A DNA stretch of 64,000 nt from NCBI RefSeq assembly GCF_035621355.1, contig NZ_CP141769.1, positions 434,001-498,000 on the forward strand, written 5' to 3'. The notes beneath the pieces are model-generated. The model searched no databases. It was not told where the DNA came from and saw nothing but the letters and a program-made list of their open reading frames with translations. Each line of letters starts with the position of its first letter. Positions within the stretch are counted from its first letter, which is position 1. The translations under genes were made by a program, and so were the position numbers. Source of the DNA: Thiobacillus sp. SCUT-2. GTDB lineage: Bacteria > Pseudomonadota > Gammaproteobacteria > Burkholderiales > Thiobacillaceae. Positions 33,860 through 44,865 of this stretch are shown here, piece by piece.

Positions 33860-33933
33860 CCGCCCGCGAACCTTGCATACAGGCCGGCCTCTAACGCTTA
33901 GAATCGGCCCATGCCCCACCCATTAGGCACACC

Positions 33934-35697
33934 ATGACCTCTCTCAAGCTCCTTCCTCTCTGCGCTGCGCTGGTGCTCGCGACCGGGTGCAGCCAGCTCG
34001 GCGTCAAGCCCGCCCAGCCCGCGGCGACGGCAACGCAGCCGCAGCCGCCCGCCGTGGCGGCGACGCCGCATGCGGCCGCGCCCGCGCCCGACGCCATCGA
34101 TCCCGCCAGCCTGCCGAAGCAGCCCCTCACCCCGGACATCCTGTTCAAGTTCCTCGTCGCCGAGGTGGCGGGGCAGCGCGGGGACATCGCCCTTGCCGAT
34201 GCCACCTATCTCGACCTGGCGCGGCAGACGCGCGATCCCCGCATCGCGCGACGCGCCGCCGAAGTGGCGATGTTCGCGCACGACCAGGCGGGTGCGCTCG
34301 ACGCGGCACGGATATGGGCGGGCGCGGAGCCGGGCTCCGATCGCGCACGGCAGACGCTGGCGGTCCTGCTGCTGGGCGAGGGCCGCTTCGCCGAGGCGGA
34401 GCCGGTGTTGCGTGAGCTTCTCAAGCAGGACACGGCGACCGGCTTCCTTCATCTGTCAGCCCTGATGGGCCGGGTGCGCGGCAGCGCGGACGGCGTGGCC
34501 CTCATCGAGCGGCTGGCCGCCGATTATCCGGACCTGCCCGAGGCACGCATTGCGGTGGCCCAAGCCGCCGCAACGGCCGGGGACAACGGCAAGGCGCTGG
34601 CGGCGCTTGCGGAAGCCGAGCGCCTGCGCCCGGGCTGGGAGCCGGCGGCCCTGCTGCACGCCCAGCTTCTCGACCGCACGTCGCATGCCGACGCGCTGGC
34701 TTTCATGCAGGGCTTCCTCGCCGCCCACCCCGACGCGCGCGAACTGCGGCTGGCCTACGCGCGCGCCTTGGTGAACGCCAACCGCCTCGATGCCGCACGC
34801 ACCGAATTCACCCGGCTGACCCGCGATTTCCCCGGCAATGCGGAAGTCAGCTTCGCCGCGGGCCTGCTCTCCCTGCAGATGGGTGACGCCGCCACCGCGC
34901 GCGATCTCCTCGCGCAAACGCTCGAAAACAAGCCGCGTGATCCGAACGCCGTGCAGTTCTATCTCGGACAGGCGGCCGAGCAGCTGAAGCAGCCCGACGT
35001 CGCCGCGACGCACTATGCGCGGATCGAGGGCGGCAGCTATCTGGTGCCGGCGCGCGCGCGCCAGGCTGCGCTGCTGGCGCAGGCGGGCAAGCTCGACGAG
35101 GCCGTCGCACTGCTGAAGGCCACCCGCGGCGAGAACACCGCCCAGAACGTCCGGCTGATCCAGGCCCAGGCCGAGGTGCTGCGCGAGGCCAAGCGCTACC
35201 CGGCGGCCTTCGCCGCGCTGTCCGACGGGCTCAAGCGCTATCCCGACTCGGCCGACCTGCTGTACGACCATGCCATGGCGGCCGAAAAGCTGGGCAAGCT
35301 CGACGTCCTGGAGTCCGACCTGCGCCGCGTGATCATCCTGCGTCCCGACGACGCCCAGGCTTACAACGCGCTCGGCTATACGCTGGCCGACCGCACCAAG
35401 CGCGTGGACGAGGCGATCAAGCTGCTCGACAAGGCGCTGGCGCTGGCGCCGGAGGACCCCTTCATTCTCGACAGCGTCGGCTGGGCGCAGTACCGCGCCG
35501 GCAACCTGGCACGGGCACAGGACTACCTCGAGCGTGCCTACAAGCTGCGCCCGGACCCGGAGATCGCGGCCCATCTGGGTGAAGTGATGTGGTTCCGCGG
35601 ACAGCGCGACGAGGCGGGGAAGCTCTGGCAGAGCAGCCTGCAGAACCATCCGCAGAACGAGGTGCTGCTGGAAACGCTGCGCCGCCTCAAGCCCTGA
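33934..35697 (+). CDS. TPR-repeat lipoprotein
   Basis: 587 residues. The lipobox LATGC at the N-terminus (MTSLKLLPLCAALVLATGC) marks an outer-membrane lipoprotein. A Pro/Ala linker is followed by many tetratricopeptide repeats (for example AYNALGYTLADRTKRVDEAI and FILDSVGWAQYRAGNLARA). TPR lipoproteins upstream of lolB are common in betaproteobacteria; they scaffold protein complexes in the envelope, but the partner is not known. Its stop codon shares a base with the lolB start. Confidence 0.88.
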   Translation: MTSLKLLPLCAALVLATGCSQLGVKPAQPAATATQPQPPAVAATPHAAAPAPDAIDPASLPKQPLTPDILFKFLVAEVAGQRGDIALADATYLDLARQTRDPRIARRAAEVAMFAHDQAGALDAARIWAGAEPGSDRARQTLAVLLLGEGRFAEAEPVLRELLKQDTATGFLHLSALMGRVRGSADGVALIERLAADYPDLPEARIAVAQAAATAGDNGKALAALAEAERLRPGWEPAALLHAQLLDRTSHADALAFMQGFLAAHPDARELRLAYARALVNANRLDAARTEFTRLTRDFPGNAEVSFAAGLLSLQMGDAATARDLLAQTLENKPRDPNAVQFYLGQAAEQLKQPDVAATHYARIEGGSYLVPARARQAALLAQAGKLDEAVALLKATRGENTAQNVRLIQAQAEVLREAKRYPAAFAALSDGLKRYPDSADLLYDHAMAAEKLGKLDVLESDLRRVIILRPDDAQAYNALGYTLADRTKRVDEAIKLLDKALALAPEDPFILDSVGWAQYRAGNLARAQDYLERAYKLRPDPEIAAHLGEVMWFRGQRDEAGKLWQSSLQNHPQNEVLLETLRRLKP

Positions 35698-36263
35698 TGC
35701 GCGCATCATTCGCCGCAGCGCTGCTGGCGCTCGTCCTCGGTGGTTGTGCCTCGGTCGCGCCAGCCCCGCCGGGTGCGCTGGAAGGGGCGCGCCCGGCGGC
35801 CAACTGGACGCTGCAGGGGCGCATCGGCGTGCTGAGCAGCGAGCAGAACATGTCGGGCCACATCCGCTGGCAGCACCGCGCGGAATCCGACGATCTGCTG
35901 CTGACCTCGCCGCTCGGGCAGGGTGTCGCGCGCATCGTGCGCGATGGCGCGGGGATCGCGCTTGAACTGCCGAATCAGCCGGTTCGCCGTGCGCGCGATG
36001 CGGATACGCTGACGCGGGAGGCGCTCGGCTACGAACTGCCGGTGGCCGGCCTGGCCTGGTGGGTGCAGGCCCGCCCCGCGCCCGGACAGCCGTTCGAAGC
36101 GACCCGCGACGGTTCGGGCCGCCTGACGCAGCTCAAGCAGGATGGCTGGACCATCGATTACCTGCAGTACGAGGATGCCATGCCGGCGCGGCCGCGCAAG
36201 CTGGTCGTCGCGCGCGAAGGGCTGGAACTGCGCCTGGTGGCCGACCAGTGGACGGACGAATGA
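35697..36263 (+). CDS. lolB: Outer-membrane lipoprotein receptor LolB
   Basis: 188 residues, ATG overlapping the previous stop by 1 bp. The signal peptide ends with LGGC. The mature part has W-rich beta strands typical of LolB (NWTLQGRIGV, HIRWQHRAESDDLLLTSPLG, GWTIDYLQYE). It receives lipoproteins from LolA and inserts them into the outer membrane. It overlaps ispE by 4 bp, the standard arrangement. Confidence 0.93.
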   Translation: MRASFAAALLALVLGGCASVAPAPPGALEGARPAANWTLQGRIGVLSSEQNMSGHIRWQHRAESDDLLLTSPLGQGVARIVRDGAGIALELPNQPVRRARDADTLTREALGYELPVAGLAWWVQARPAPGQPFEATRDGSGRLTQLKQDGWTIDYLQYEDAMPARPRKLVVAREGLELRLVADQWTDE

Positions 36264-37093
36264 GCCACGCCTATCCGGCCCCCGCCAAGCTCAACCTGTT
36301 CCTGCACGTCACCGGCCGCCGCGCCGATGGCTACCACCTGCTGCAGAGCGTGTTTCGGCTGATCGATCGGAGCGACACCGTCCATCTCGGCTTGCGCGAG
36401 GACGGCCGTGTGGTGCGCGAGGGCGACTTGCCCGGCGTGCCGGAGGAACATGACCTGACGGTGCGCGCGGCGCGCCTCCTGCAGGCGCATGCGCCTGAAG
36501 GGGCGGGCGTCGGCATCCGCCTCGAGAAGGTGCTGCCCATGGGCGGTGGGCTGGGCGGCGGCAGTTCGGATGCCGCTACCGTGTTGCTCGCGCTGAACCG
36601 TCTCTGGCAGGTGAACCTGCCGCGCGAGGCCTTGCAGAAGCTCGCCCTGCGGCTGGGGGCCGACGTGCCGGTGTTCGTATTCGGCCGGACCGCGTTTGCC
36701 GAGGGGGTGGGCGAGGTCCTCCGCCCGATCGATGTTCCTGCGGCCTGGTATGTGGTGCTGGTGCCGCCGGTGCAGGTGCCGACCGCTGCAATTTTTGCGG
36801 CGCCGGAATTGACACGAAACACGCCAGCCCTCAAAATAGCGCCCTTTTCCGCAGGCATGGGTCACAACGACCTGCAGCCGGTGGTCGTGGAACGCTACCC
36901 GGAAGTGGCTCGCCATCTCGATTGGCTGGGCCGGTTCGGCGAAGCGCGCATGACTGGATCCGGCGCCTGCGTGTTCGCAGCGTTCGGGACGGAAGCGGCG
37001 GCACGCGACGTGCTGCAGCAGCTGCCCGCGACGATGCAGGGTTTTGTGGCGCAGGGTCTCGACCGGCATCCGCTGTACGATTTCTGCGCCTGA
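36260..37093 (+). CDS. ispE: 4-diphosphocytidyl-2-C-methyl-D-erythritol kinase
   Basis: 277 residues from the ATG overlapping the lolB stop (ATGA). PAPAKLNLFLHVTGRRADGYH is the conserved start, the GHMP-kinase ATP loop is PMGGGLGGGSSDAAT, and MTGSGACVFAAF is the third motif. It phosphorylates CDP-ME in the MEP isoprenoid pathway. tRNA-Gln follows 11 bp later. Confidence 0.95.
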   Translation: MSHAYPAPAKLNLFLHVTGRRADGYHLLQSVFRLIDRSDTVHLGLREDGRVVREGDLPGVPEEHDLTVRAARLLQAHAPEGAGVGIRLEKVLPMGGGLGGGSSDAATVLLALNRLWQVNLPREALQKLALRLGADVPVFVFGRTAFAEGVGEVLRPIDVPAAWYVVLVPPVQVPTAAIFAAPELTRNTPALKIAPFSAGMGHNDLQPVVVERYPEVARHLDWLGRFGEARMTGSGACVFAAFGTEAAARDVLQQLPATMQGFVAQGLDRHPLYDFCA

Positions 37094-37104
37094 GCAGTGC
37101 CCGT

Positions 37105-37179
37105 TGGGGAGTCGCCAAGTGGTAAGGCATCGGATTTTGATTCCGACATTCGTAGGTTCGATCCCTACCTCCCCAGCCA
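37105..37179 (+). tRNA. tRNA-Gln (anticodon TTG)
   Basis: 75 nt including encoded CCA. The acceptor pairs TGGGGAG with CTCCCCA, the anticodon stem TCGGA/TCCGA closes a loop TTTTGAT with anticodon TTG, and the T arm TAGGTTCGATCCCTA is normal. Placed between ispE and prs as in many betaproteobacteria. Confidence 0.95.
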
Positions 37180-37247
37180 GAATTTAGCGAGCAGCCGCCG
37201 GTGGCGGCTGTTTTTGTTGTTGTCCCGCCAAACCGCCGGAGACTCGC

Positions 37248-38198
37248 GTGTCCATAGACAATCTGATGGTGTTCACGGGGAATGCCAATCCCCGTCTGGC
37301 CAACGATGTGGTGCGCCATCTCAACATCCACCTCGGGCGTGCGACCGTGTCGCGCTTTTCCGACGGCGAGGTGATGGTCGAGATTCTCGAGAACGTCCGC
37401 GGCAAGGACGTGTTCGTGCTGCAGTCGACCTGCCAGCCGACCAACGACCACCTGATGGAAGTGATGGTGATGGTCGACGCGCTGAAGCGCGCCTCGGCTG
37501 CCCGCATCACCGCGGCGGTGCCGTACTACGGCTACGCGCGGCAGGATCGCCGCACCCGCTCGGCGCGCGTGGCGATCACCGCCAAGGTGGTGGCGAACAT
37601 GCTGCAGGGCGCGGGGGTCGACCGCCTGCTGACGATGGACCTGCACTCGGACCAGATCCAGGGCTTCTTCGACATCCCGGTCGACAACATCTATTCCAGC
37701 CCGATCCTGCTCGGCGACATCTGGAAGCGCAACCATCCCAACCTGATGGTGGTGTCGCCGGACGTGGGCGGCGTGGTGCGGGCGCGGGCGATCGCCAAGC
37801 GCCTCGAATGCGATCTGGCGATCATCGACAAGCGCCGCCCCAAGCCGAACGTGGCGAAGGTGATGCACATCATCGGCGACGTCAAGGATCGCACCTGCAT
37901 CATCATGGACGACATGGTCGATACGGCCAACACGCTGTGCGAGGCGGCCAATGCGTTGAAGGAACACGGCGCGCAGAAGGTGATGGCCTACTGCACGCAC
38001 GCGGTGCTGTCGGGCAGCGCCGCCGAGCGCGTGACGAATTCCGCGCTCGACGAACTGGTGGTGACCGACACCATCCCGCTGCGCGACGACGCGCGCGCGT
38101 GCAAGAAAATCCGGCAATTGTCGGTGGCTGAGCTGCTGGCGGAAACGATCCGCCGCATCAGCAACGAGGATTCCGTCAGCTCGCTCTTCATCGAGTAG
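37248..38198 (+). CDS. prs: Ribose-phosphate pyrophosphokinase (PRPP synthetase)
   Basis: 316 residues, GTG start ([18 protein letters not shown]). The PRPP-binding loop [12 protein letters not shown] and the catalytic flexible-loop segment [12 protein letters not shown] are present. It makes PRPP from ribose 5-phosphate and ATP for nucleotide, His and Trp synthesis. Followed by a hairpin (38211-38228) and rplY. Confidence 0.96.
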   Translation: MSIDNLMVFTGNANPRLANDVVRHLNIHLGRATVSRFSDGEVMVEILENVRGKDVFVLQSTCQPTNDHLMEVMVMVDALKRASAARITAAVPYYGYARQDRRTRSARVAITAKVVANMLQGAGVDRLLTMDLHSDQIQGFFDIPVDNIYSSPILLGDIWKRNHPNLMVVSPDVGGVVRARAIAKRLECDLAIIDKRRPKPNVAKVMHIIGDVKDRTCIIMDDMVDTANTLCEAANALKEHGAQKVMAYCTHAVLSGSAAERVTNSALDELVVTDTIPLRDDARACKKIRQLSVAELLAETIRRISNEDSVSSLFIE

Positions 38199-38210
38199 GG
38201 CTGCGCGAAT

Positions 38211-38228
38211 GCCCCTGGTCGCGGGGGC
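38211..38228 (+). terminator. Hairpin between prs and rplY
   Basis: GCCCC and GGGGC form a stem around an 8-base loop 12 bp after prs, followed by TCTTATG. It is short, so it is probably a partial terminator or attenuator before rplY. Confidence 0.4.
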
Positions 38229-38254
38229 TCTTATGTCAACCAAGGAGAAATCTC

Positions 38255-38863
38255 ATGGAAATCGAAGTCATCGCCAACAAGCGTGAAGCGCAAGGGTCGA
38301 GTGCGAGCCGCCGCCTGCGCCACGCCGGCAAGGTCCCGGGCATCGTCTACGGCGGCACCGCCGCCCCGATGCAGATCGAGCTGGATCACAACGCCCTCTA
38401 CCATGCCCTGCGCAAGGAAGCCTTTCATGCATCCGTCCTGACGCTCAACGTCGACGGCGCCAAGGAATCGGTCCTGCTGCGCGACACCCAGTGGCATCCC
38501 TACAAGCAGCAGGTGCTGCACATCGATTTCCAGCGCGTCGACAAGGATCACAAGATCCACGTCAAGGTGCCGCTGCATTTCCTCAACGCCGACGTCGCAC
38601 CGGGCGTGAAGACGGGTGGCGGCAAGCCGCATCACATCCTGAACGAGCTTGACGTCGAGTGCCTGCCGGGCAGTCTGCCGGAGTTCATCGAAGTCGACAT
38701 GGGCAAACTCGAAGTCGGACATTCGATCCATGCCAATGACCTCGTCCTTCCGGCCGGCGTCGAACTGGTCGCCCACGTCAAGCAGGAAAACCCTGCCGTG
38801 GCGTCGGTCAGTGCGCCCAAGGGCGGTGCGGCCGAAGAAGCACCCGCGGCTCCCGCGGCGTAA
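38255..38863 (+). CDS. rplY: 50S ribosomal protein L25/TL5 (CTC form)
   Basis: 202 residues, the long two-domain CTC form: the N-terminal 5S-rRNA-binding L25 domain (about 1-95, [21 protein letters not shown]) and a C-terminal TL5 domain (to about 185), ending in an Ala/Glu/Pro tail. It binds 5S rRNA on the large subunit. AAGGAGAAA is 6 bp before the ATG. Confidence 0.95.
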   Translation: MEIEVIANKREAQGSSASRRLRHAGKVPGIVYGGTAAPMQIELDHNALYHALRKEAFHASVLTLNVDGAKESVLLRDTQWHPYKQQVLHIDFQRVDKDHKIHVKVPLHFLNADVAPGVKTGGGKPHHILNELDVECLPGSLPEFIEVDMGKLEVGHSIHANDLVLPAGVELVAHVKQENPAVASVSAPKGGAAEEAPAAPAA

Positions 38864-38871
38864 TGCGGATG

Positions 38872-38892
38872 CGCACCCCCTCGCGGGGTGCG
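38872..38892 (+). other. Hairpin between rplY and pth
   Basis: CGCACCCC-CTCGC-GGGGTGCG is a perfect 8-bp stem between the genes. It covers a GTG (38888) that could otherwise start pth, which favours the ATG at 38906. Confidence 0.5.
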
Positions 38893-38905
38893 GACTGCGT
38901 GCTGC

Positions 38906-39514
38906 ATGTCAGCGCCTAGCCCAATCGCCCCGCGTCTGATCGTCGGCCTCGGCAACCCGGGGCGCGACTACGAAGAAACCCGGCACAATGCCGGGTTTTG
39001 GTTTTGCACCCGCCTTGCGCGCGAACGGGGCGTGGCGCTGGCCCACGAATCGCGATTCCATGGCATCGTCGGGCGTGCCGGCCCGCTCTGGCTGCTCCTG
39101 CCGCAGACCTTCATGAACCGTTCGGGGCAGGCGGTGGGTGCGCTGGCGCGCTTCCACCGCATCGCCCCGGCCGAGATCCTGGTCGTGCACGACGAACTCG
39201 ACATCCCGCCCGGCCAGCTTCGCCTGAAGTTCGGCGGCGGCATGGGAGGGCACAACGGCCTCAAGGACATCACCGCGCATCTGGGCACCCAGGACTACTG
39301 GCGCCTGCGCGTCGGCATCGGGCATCCCGGCGACCGCAACGAGGTCGTCAACTACGTCCTGAAGCCGCCGCGCCGCGAGGAGCAGGCGGAAATCGACGCC
39401 GCGATCGAGCGTGCGCTCGATCTCGTGCCGCTGGTCGAGAAGGGCGAGTGGAACGCCGCCACCCAGCGCGCCAACAGCAAACCCGCACCCACCAAACTTC
39501 AGGAAGCACCATGA
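38906..39514 (+). CDS. pth: Peptidyl-tRNA hydrolase
   Basis: 202 residues from the ATG at 38906; a GTG at 38888 is buried in a hairpin. The motifs [17 protein letters not shown] (catalytic His), FMNRSG and HDELDIPPG are all present. It frees tRNA from dropped-off peptidyl-tRNA. A perfect 10-bp hairpin followed by a T-rich run lies inside the coding sequence (38976-38998). It overlaps ychF by 4 bp. Confidence 0.95.
   Translation: MSAPSPIAPRLIVGLGNPGRDYEETRHNAGFWFCTRLARERGVALAHESRFHGIVGRAGPLWLLLPQTFMNRSGQAVGALARFHRIAPAEILVVHDELDIPPGQLRLKFGGGMGGHNGLKDITAHLGTQDYWRLRVGIGHPGDRNEVVNYVLKPPRREEQAEIDAAIERALDLVPLVEKGEWNAATQRANSKPAPTKLQEAP
38976..38998 (+). terminator. Terminator-like hairpin inside the pth coding sequence
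   Basis: AAACCCGGCA-CAA-TGCCGGGTTT is a perfect 10-bp stem with a 3-base loop, followed by TTGGTTTTG. It lies at codons 24-31, over the conserved TRHNAGF. It has the form of an intrinsic terminator, so it may attenuate transcription when the gene is not being translated. Confidence 0.5.
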
Positions 39515-40602
39515 GCCTCAAATGCGGCATCGTTGGCCTGCCCAACGTCGGCAAATCGACCCTGTTCAACGCCTTGACCCAGGCGGGCATCGCGGCCGAG
39601 AACTATCCCTTCTGCACCATCGAGCCGAACACCGGCGTGGTCGAGGTGCCGGACCCGCGCCTGGCGCAGCTGGCCGAGATCATCCAGCCGCAGAAGGTCG
39701 TGCCGGCCATCGTCGAATTCGTCGACATCGCGGGCCTGGTCGCCGGCGCGTCCAAGGGCGAGGGCCTGGGCAACCAGTTCCTCGCCAACATCCGCGAGAC
39801 CGACGCGATCTGCCACGTCGTGCGCTGCTTCCACGACGAGAACGTGATCCACGTCGCCGGCAAGGTCGATCCGATTTCCGACGTCGAGACCATCGCCACC
39901 GAGCTGGCGCTCGCTGACCTGGCGAGCGCCGAGAAGGCCCTGGCGCGCTACGAGAAGCCTGCGCGCGCCGGCGACAAGGAGGCGCAGAAGATGGTCGCGG
40001 CGCTGAAGCCGGTGGTCGCGACCCTGAACGAGGGCCGCCCGGCGCGTGCCGCGGGCCTCGATGCCGAGGGGTTGGCGGCGATCAAGCCGCTTTGCCTGAT
40101 GACGGTCAAGCCGACGCTATATGTCGCCAACGTCAGCGAGGACGGCTTCCACGACAACCCGATGCTGGACGCGCTGGTGGCCTATGCCGGCAAGGAAGGC
40201 GCGCCGGTCGTGCCGGTTTGCGCCGCCTTGGAGGCCGAGCTGCAGGAGCTTTCGCCGGAAGACCGCGTGGAATACCTGAAGGAACTCGGCTGGGACGAGC
40301 CGGGCCTGAACCGTCTGATCCGTGCCGCCTATGATCTTCTTGGCCTGCAGACCTATTTCACCGCCGGGGTGAAGGAAGTGCGCGCCTGGACCATCCACAA
40401 GGGCGACACCGCGCCGCAGGCGGCGGGCGTCATCCACACCGACTTCGAGCGCGGCTTCATCCGTGCGCAGACGATCTCGTTCGAGGACTTCGTCGCCTGC
40501 AAGGGCGAGCAGGGCGCCAAGGAGGCCGGCAAGATGCGCGCGGAGGGCAAGGAATACGTCGTGCGGGACGGCGACGTGATGAATTTCCTGTTCAACGTGT
40601 AA
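39511..40602 (+). CDS. ychF: Ribosome-binding ATPase YchF (Obg-like)
   Basis: 363 residues, exactly the usual YchF length. It has G1 [15 protein letters not shown]3 FVDIAGLV, a coiled coil, and a C-terminal TGS domain (from about 280) ending in [13 protein letters not shown]. The G4 motif gives ATP rather than GTP specificity in this family. It binds ribosomes and is linked to stress responses. Paired with pth as usual. Confidence 0.95.
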   Translation: MSLKCGIVGLPNVGKSTLFNALTQAGIAAENYPFCTIEPNTGVVEVPDPRLAQLAEIIQPQKVVPAIVEFVDIAGLVAGASKGEGLGNQFLANIRETDAICHVVRCFHDENVIHVAGKVDPISDVETIATELALADLASAEKALARYEKPARAGDKEAQKMVAALKPVVATLNEGRPARAAGLDAEGLAAIKPLCLMTVKPTLYVANVSEDGFHDNPMLDALVAYAGKEGAPVVPVCAALEAELQELSPEDRVEYLKELGWDEPGLNRLIRAAYDLLGLQTYFTAGVKEVRAWTIHKGDTAPQAAGVIHTDFERGFIRAQTISFEDFVACKGEQGAKEAGKMRAEGKEYVVRDGDVMNFLFNV

Positions 40603-40630
40603 AAAGCCCGGGTTTTTGCGGCGCGGGGGT

Positions 40631-40660
40631 TTGACAGCCTGTCTGCAGGCCCACTATAAT
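40631..40660 (+). promoter_or_regulatory. Strong sigma-70 promoter of the tRNA-Tyr/tuf operon
   Basis: TTGACA (40631-40636), 18-bp spacer, TATAAT (40655-40660): both boxes match consensus. A GC-rich discriminator (CTCGCGC) follows, the mark of stable-RNA promoters under stringent control. It is 15 bp before tRNA-Tyr. The spacer contains the small inverted repeat GCCTG-TCTG-CAGGC. Confidence 0.85.
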
Positions 40661-40675
40661 CTCGCGCTTCGTTTG

Positions 40676-40760
40676 GGTGGGGTTCCCGAGCGGTCAAAGG
40701 GATCAGACTGTAAATCTGACGGCTCTGCCTTCGAAGGTTCGAATCCTTCCCCCACCACCA
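40676..40760 (+). tRNA. tRNA-Tyr (anticodon GTA)
   Basis: 85 nt with a long variable arm, as in all bacterial tRNA-Tyr. GGTGGGG pairs with CCCCACC; the loop CTGTAAA gives anticodon GTA; CCA is encoded. First of three tRNAs before tuf, the same order as E. coli tyrU-glyT-thrT-tufB. Confidence 0.97.
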
Positions 40761-40844
40761 GATTTTTGCAGTAGGAGCAGGGCGAAGCGGGAGGAGTGTG
40801 GTTGTTGGCGCGTGAGCGGCTTGTCAACCACGGCCCCACCCCAT

Positions 40845-40918
40845 GCGGGTGTAGCTCAATGGTAGAGCTGAAGCCTTCCAAGCTTAAGACGAGGGTTCGA
40901 TTCCCTTCACCCGCTCCA
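40845..40918 (+). tRNA. tRNA-Gly (anticodon TCC)
   Basis: 74 nt. GCGGGTG pairs with CACCCGC; the loop CTTCCAA gives anticodon TCC; CCA is encoded. Confidence 0.97.
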
Positions 40919-40954
40919 GTTTTTGTATGGGCTTAGACGGGTATTGAGTCCATT

Positions 40955-41029
40955 GCCCATGTAGCTCAGTGGCAGAGCACTCCCTTGGTAAGGGAGAGGT
41001 CGGCAGTTCAATCCTGCCCATGGGCACCA
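40955..41029 (+). tRNA. tRNA-Thr (anticodon GGT)
   Basis: 75 nt. GCCCATG pairs with CATGGGC; the loop TTGGTAA gives anticodon GGT; CCA is encoded. Confidence 0.97.
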
Positions 41030-41143
41030 GAATTTCGGGCGCCGCGCCGGTCCCGGTGCCCGCAAGGTTTTTGAAGTCAGGCGGTTGTCGGGATGCTGTG
41101 CGTGATTGACCGCATCGTTCTTGTGGAAAATTGAGGGGTACTT

Positions 41144-42338
<1,195 letters not shown>

Positions 42339-42396
42339 ACCCGGCTCGGCCGGAAGGCTGGGGTGGGCTGCGGTCCGCTCCGGCCTGAAGTAATAC

Positions 42397-42472
42397 AGGC
42401 CAATAGCTCAATTGGTAGAGCGTCGGTCTCCAAAACCGAAGGTTGGGGGTTCGAGACCCTCTTGGCCTGCCA
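42397..42472 (+). tRNA. tRNA-Trp (anticodon CCA)
   Basis: 76 nt. AGGCCAA pairs with TTGGCCT; stem TCGGT/ACCGA closes the loop CTCCAAA with anticodon CCA; 3' CCA is encoded. Between tuf and secE, as in most betaproteobacteria. Confidence 0.97.
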
Positions 42473-42501
42473 CAGGATAAGCCGTTAGGCGCACAGCATT
42501 C

Positions 42502-42849
42502 ATGGCTGACAAAATCAAGCTGCTGGTAGCGGTATTGCTGGTCATCTTAGGGGTGGCCGGCTTTTATTTTTTTGCGGACGCGCCAACCGTTGTGCGCGTC
42601 CTGTCGGTCGTTGCCGGCGTGGTGCTGGCGGGTGTCGTGGCCGGCATGTCGGCGTTGGGCAAGCGATTCTTCCGGTTCGCCCTTGATGCGCGCGACGAGG
42701 CCAAAAAGGTCGTGTGGCCCACCCGCAAGGAGACCGTGCAGATGACGGGGGTCGTCGTCGCGTTCGTCGTGGTGATGGCGCTGTTTCTGTGGATGGTCGA
42801 CGGAATTTTGTTGTGGCTGGTGAAGCTGGCCATGGGACAGGGGAGTTGA
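42502..42849 (+). CDS. secE: Preprotein translocase subunit SecE
   Basis: 115 residues with three hydrophobic segments, the long proteobacterial form. The conserved cytoplasmic amphipathic segment [16 protein letters not shown] precedes the last helix. It clamps SecY in the SecYEG channel. nusG follows 2 bp later. Confidence 0.95.
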   Translation: MADKIKLLVAVLLVILGVAGFYFFADAPTVVRVLSVVAGVVLAGVVAGMSALGKRFFRFALDARDEAKKVVWPTRKETVQMTGVVVAFVVVMALFLWMVDGILLWLVKLAMGQGS

Positions 42850-42851
42850 GT

Positions 42852-43379
42852 ATGCGGTGGTACGTGGTTCATGCCTACTCCGGCTTCGAGAAAAGCGTGG
42901 CGCGCAACCTGGCCGAGCGCATCGAGCGTGCCGGCATGAAGGATCGCTTCGGCGAGATCCTGGTTCCAGTCGAGGAAGTGGTGGAGATGAAGGCGGGGCA
43001 GAAGAAGACCGCCGAGCGCAAGTTCTTTCCCGGCTACGTGCTGGTGCAGATGGAGATGGACGACGACACCTGGCACCTGGTGAAGAGCACGCCCAAGGTG
43101 ACCGGCTTCGTCGGCGGCACGGCGACCAAGCCGGCACCGATTTCCGAGAAGGAAGTGCAGGCGATCATGGATCAGATGCGCGAGGGTGTGGAAAAGCCCA
43201 AGCCCAAGATCCTGTTCGAAGTGGGCGAGACGGTGCGCGTGATCGACGGCCCGTTCACCGACTTCAACGGCAACGTCGAAGAAGTGAACTACGACAAGAG
43301 CAAGCTGCGCGTGTCGGTCATGATTTTCGGGCGCGCGACGCCCGTCGAGCTGGGCTTCGGCCAGGTCGAAAAGAGCTGA
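42852..43379 (+). CDS. nusG: Transcription termination/antitermination factor NusG
   Basis: 175 residues beginning [20 protein letters not shown]. The NGN domain is followed by a C-terminal KOW domain ([20 protein letters not shown]). It binds RNA polymerase and couples it to Rho or the ribosome. Confidence 0.96.
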   Translation: MRWYVVHAYSGFEKSVARNLAERIERAGMKDRFGEILVPVEEVVEMKAGQKKTAERKFFPGYVLVQMEMDDDTWHLVKSTPKVTGFVGGTATKPAPISEKEVQAIMDQMREGVEKPKPKILFEVGETVRVIDGPFTDFNGNVEEVNYDKSKLRVSVMIFGRATPVELGFGQVEKS

Positions 43380-43380
43380 T

Positions 43381-43398
43381 TTCCGGCGCACGCCGGAA
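43381..43398 (+). other. Hairpin in the rplK leader
   Basis: TTCCGGCG-CA-CGCCGGAA is a perfect 8-bp inverted repeat starting 2 bp after nusG, in the 100-bp leader of rplK. It may be a pause or processing site between nusG and the L11 operon. Confidence 0.45.
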
Positions 43399-43480
43399 AG
43401 AGGAAAATATCCGGTTTTCCGGAGAGGAGCGCGAGTAGGGCAACCGAAAGCGCGTTGGTACTCACTTTTTAGGAGCCATC

Positions 43481-43912
43481 ATGGCCAAGAAGATTGTCGG
43501 CTACATCAAGCTGCAAGTGCCGGCGGGCAAAGCGAACCCGTCGCCCCCCATCGGCCCCGCGCTCGGTCAGCGCGGCCTGAACATCATGGAATTCTGCAAG
43601 GCGTTCAACGCCAAGACCCAGGGCATGGAGCCCGGCTTGCCGATCCCCGTGGTGATCACCGCCTTCGCGGACAAGAGCTTCACCTTCATCATGAAGACGC
43701 CGCCCGCGACCGTGCTGATCAAGAAGGCGATCAAGCTCGACAAGGGCAGCTCGAAGCCGCACGTCGACAAGGTGGGCACGATCACCCGCGCCCAGCTGGA
43801 AGAAATCGCCAAGACCAAGGAACCCGACCTGACCGCGGCCGACATGGACGCGGCCGTGCGCACCATTGCCGGCACCGCCCGTTCCATGGGCATCATCGTG
43901 GAGGGAGTCTGA
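43481..43912 (+). CDS. rplK: 50S ribosomal protein L11
   Basis: 143 residues. The N-terminal [22 protein letters not shown] and C-terminal rRNA-binding domain (GTARSMGI) are standard. It forms the GTPase-associated centre with 23S rRNA and is required for RelA sensing. AGGAG precedes the ATG. rplA starts 1 bp after the stop codon. Confidence 0.97.
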   Translation: MAKKIVGYIKLQVPAGKANPSPPIGPALGQRGLNIMEFCKAFNAKTQGMEPGLPIPVVITAFADKSFTFIMKTPPATVLIKKAIKLDKGSSKPHVDKVGTITRAQLEEIAKTKEPDLTAADMDAAVRTIAGTARSMGIIVEGV

Positions 43913-43913
43913 C

Positions 43914-44609
43914 ATGGCTAACGCATCCAAGCGCCTGCGCGCGCTCAAGGAAAAGATCGACCGCACCCGCAACTACGCCGTCGCCGACGCGCTGGCGCTG
44001 GTGAAGGAAACCGCGACCGCCAAGTTCGACGAGTCGATCGACGTCGCCGTCAACCTCGGCGTCGATGCCCGCAAATCCGACCAGATGGTCCGTGGCGCCG
44101 TCGTGCTGCCCAAGGGCATCGGCAAGACCATCCGCGTCGCGGTGTTTGCCCAGGGCGACAACGCGCAGAAGGCGCGTGACGCCGGCGCCGACATCGTCGG
44201 TTTCGACGACCTCGCTGCCGACATCAAGGCGGGCAAGATGGATTTCGACGTCGTGATCGCCACGCCCGACGCGATGCGCGTGGTCGGCCAGCTCGGCCAG
44301 ATCCTCGGTCCGCGCGGCCTGATGCCGAACCCGAAGGTCGGCACCGTGTCGCCCGACGTGGTCGGTGCCGTGAAGAACGCCAAGGCCGGCCAGGTGCAGT
44401 ACCGCACCGACAAGGGCGGCATCGTGCACTGCACCATCGGTCGTGCCTCGTTCAGCGTCGACGACCTGAAGGAAAACCTGGTCGCCCTGCTGGACGCGCT
44501 GCAGCGCGCCAAGCCGGCGAGCTCCAAGGGTGTCTACTTCAAGCGCCTGTCGGTCTCCTCGACCATGGGCGTGGGTGTTCGCGTCGACCAGGCCAGCGTC
44601 AGCGCGTAA
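43914..44609 (+). CDS. rplA: 50S ribosomal protein L1
   Basis: 231 residues from the ATG at 43914 (GGAGG 8 bp upstream). [14 protein letters not shown] is the signature. It builds the L1 stalk and, in well studied bacteria, represses translation of the rplKA mRNA. Confidence 0.97.
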   Translation: MANASKRLRALKEKIDRTRNYAVADALALVKETATAKFDESIDVAVNLGVDARKSDQMVRGAVVLPKGIGKTIRVAVFAQGDNAQKARDAGADIVGFDDLAADIKAGKMDFDVVIATPDAMRVVGQLGQILGPRGLMPNPKVGTVSPDVVGAVKNAKAGQVQYRTDKGGIVHCTIGRASFSVDDLKENLVALLDALQRAKPASSKGVYFKRLSVSSTMGVGVRVDQASVSA

Positions 44610-44685
44610 TGTGATTCCGGGCATCCCTGCACGGGATGCCCGAGCGAACTTTGGGCCGCCGGCTGCAGCACGGGCCGGCGGGTTG

Positions 44686-44795
44686 TCAAAGACCGTAGGC
44701 ACTCGCGAGGGTTTAATCCGGGCGGGTGGCAAACGGGCGACGGTCTTGCCGTCCTCTGTTTGCATCACGCAGGACCTACGCAGATGGCGTTCCCC
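44686..44795 (+). ncRNA. L10 autoregulatory leader of rplJL
   Basis: The 256-bp gap between rplA and rplJ contains paired segments typical of the L10 leader: ACCGTAGGC (44692-44700) can pair with the conserved CCTACGCAGATGGCG (from 44775), enclosing internal stems (CGACGGTCTTGCCGTCC). L10-L12 complexes bind this RNA to repress translation. Boundaries are approximate. Confidence 0.7.
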
Positions 44796-44865
44796 AGCAG
44801 GATTTTCCTGTCAAGGTCGCCAGCCGGGGCGGGCAACGCTCCGTAACTGAGAAGGAGGTAAGACC

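Noticed and set aside
40603-40620. A rho-independent terminator after ychF (AAAAAGCCCGGGTTTTT)
   Set aside because: The palindrome has no loop of useful size; it would need to open CCCGGG, so I do not call it.
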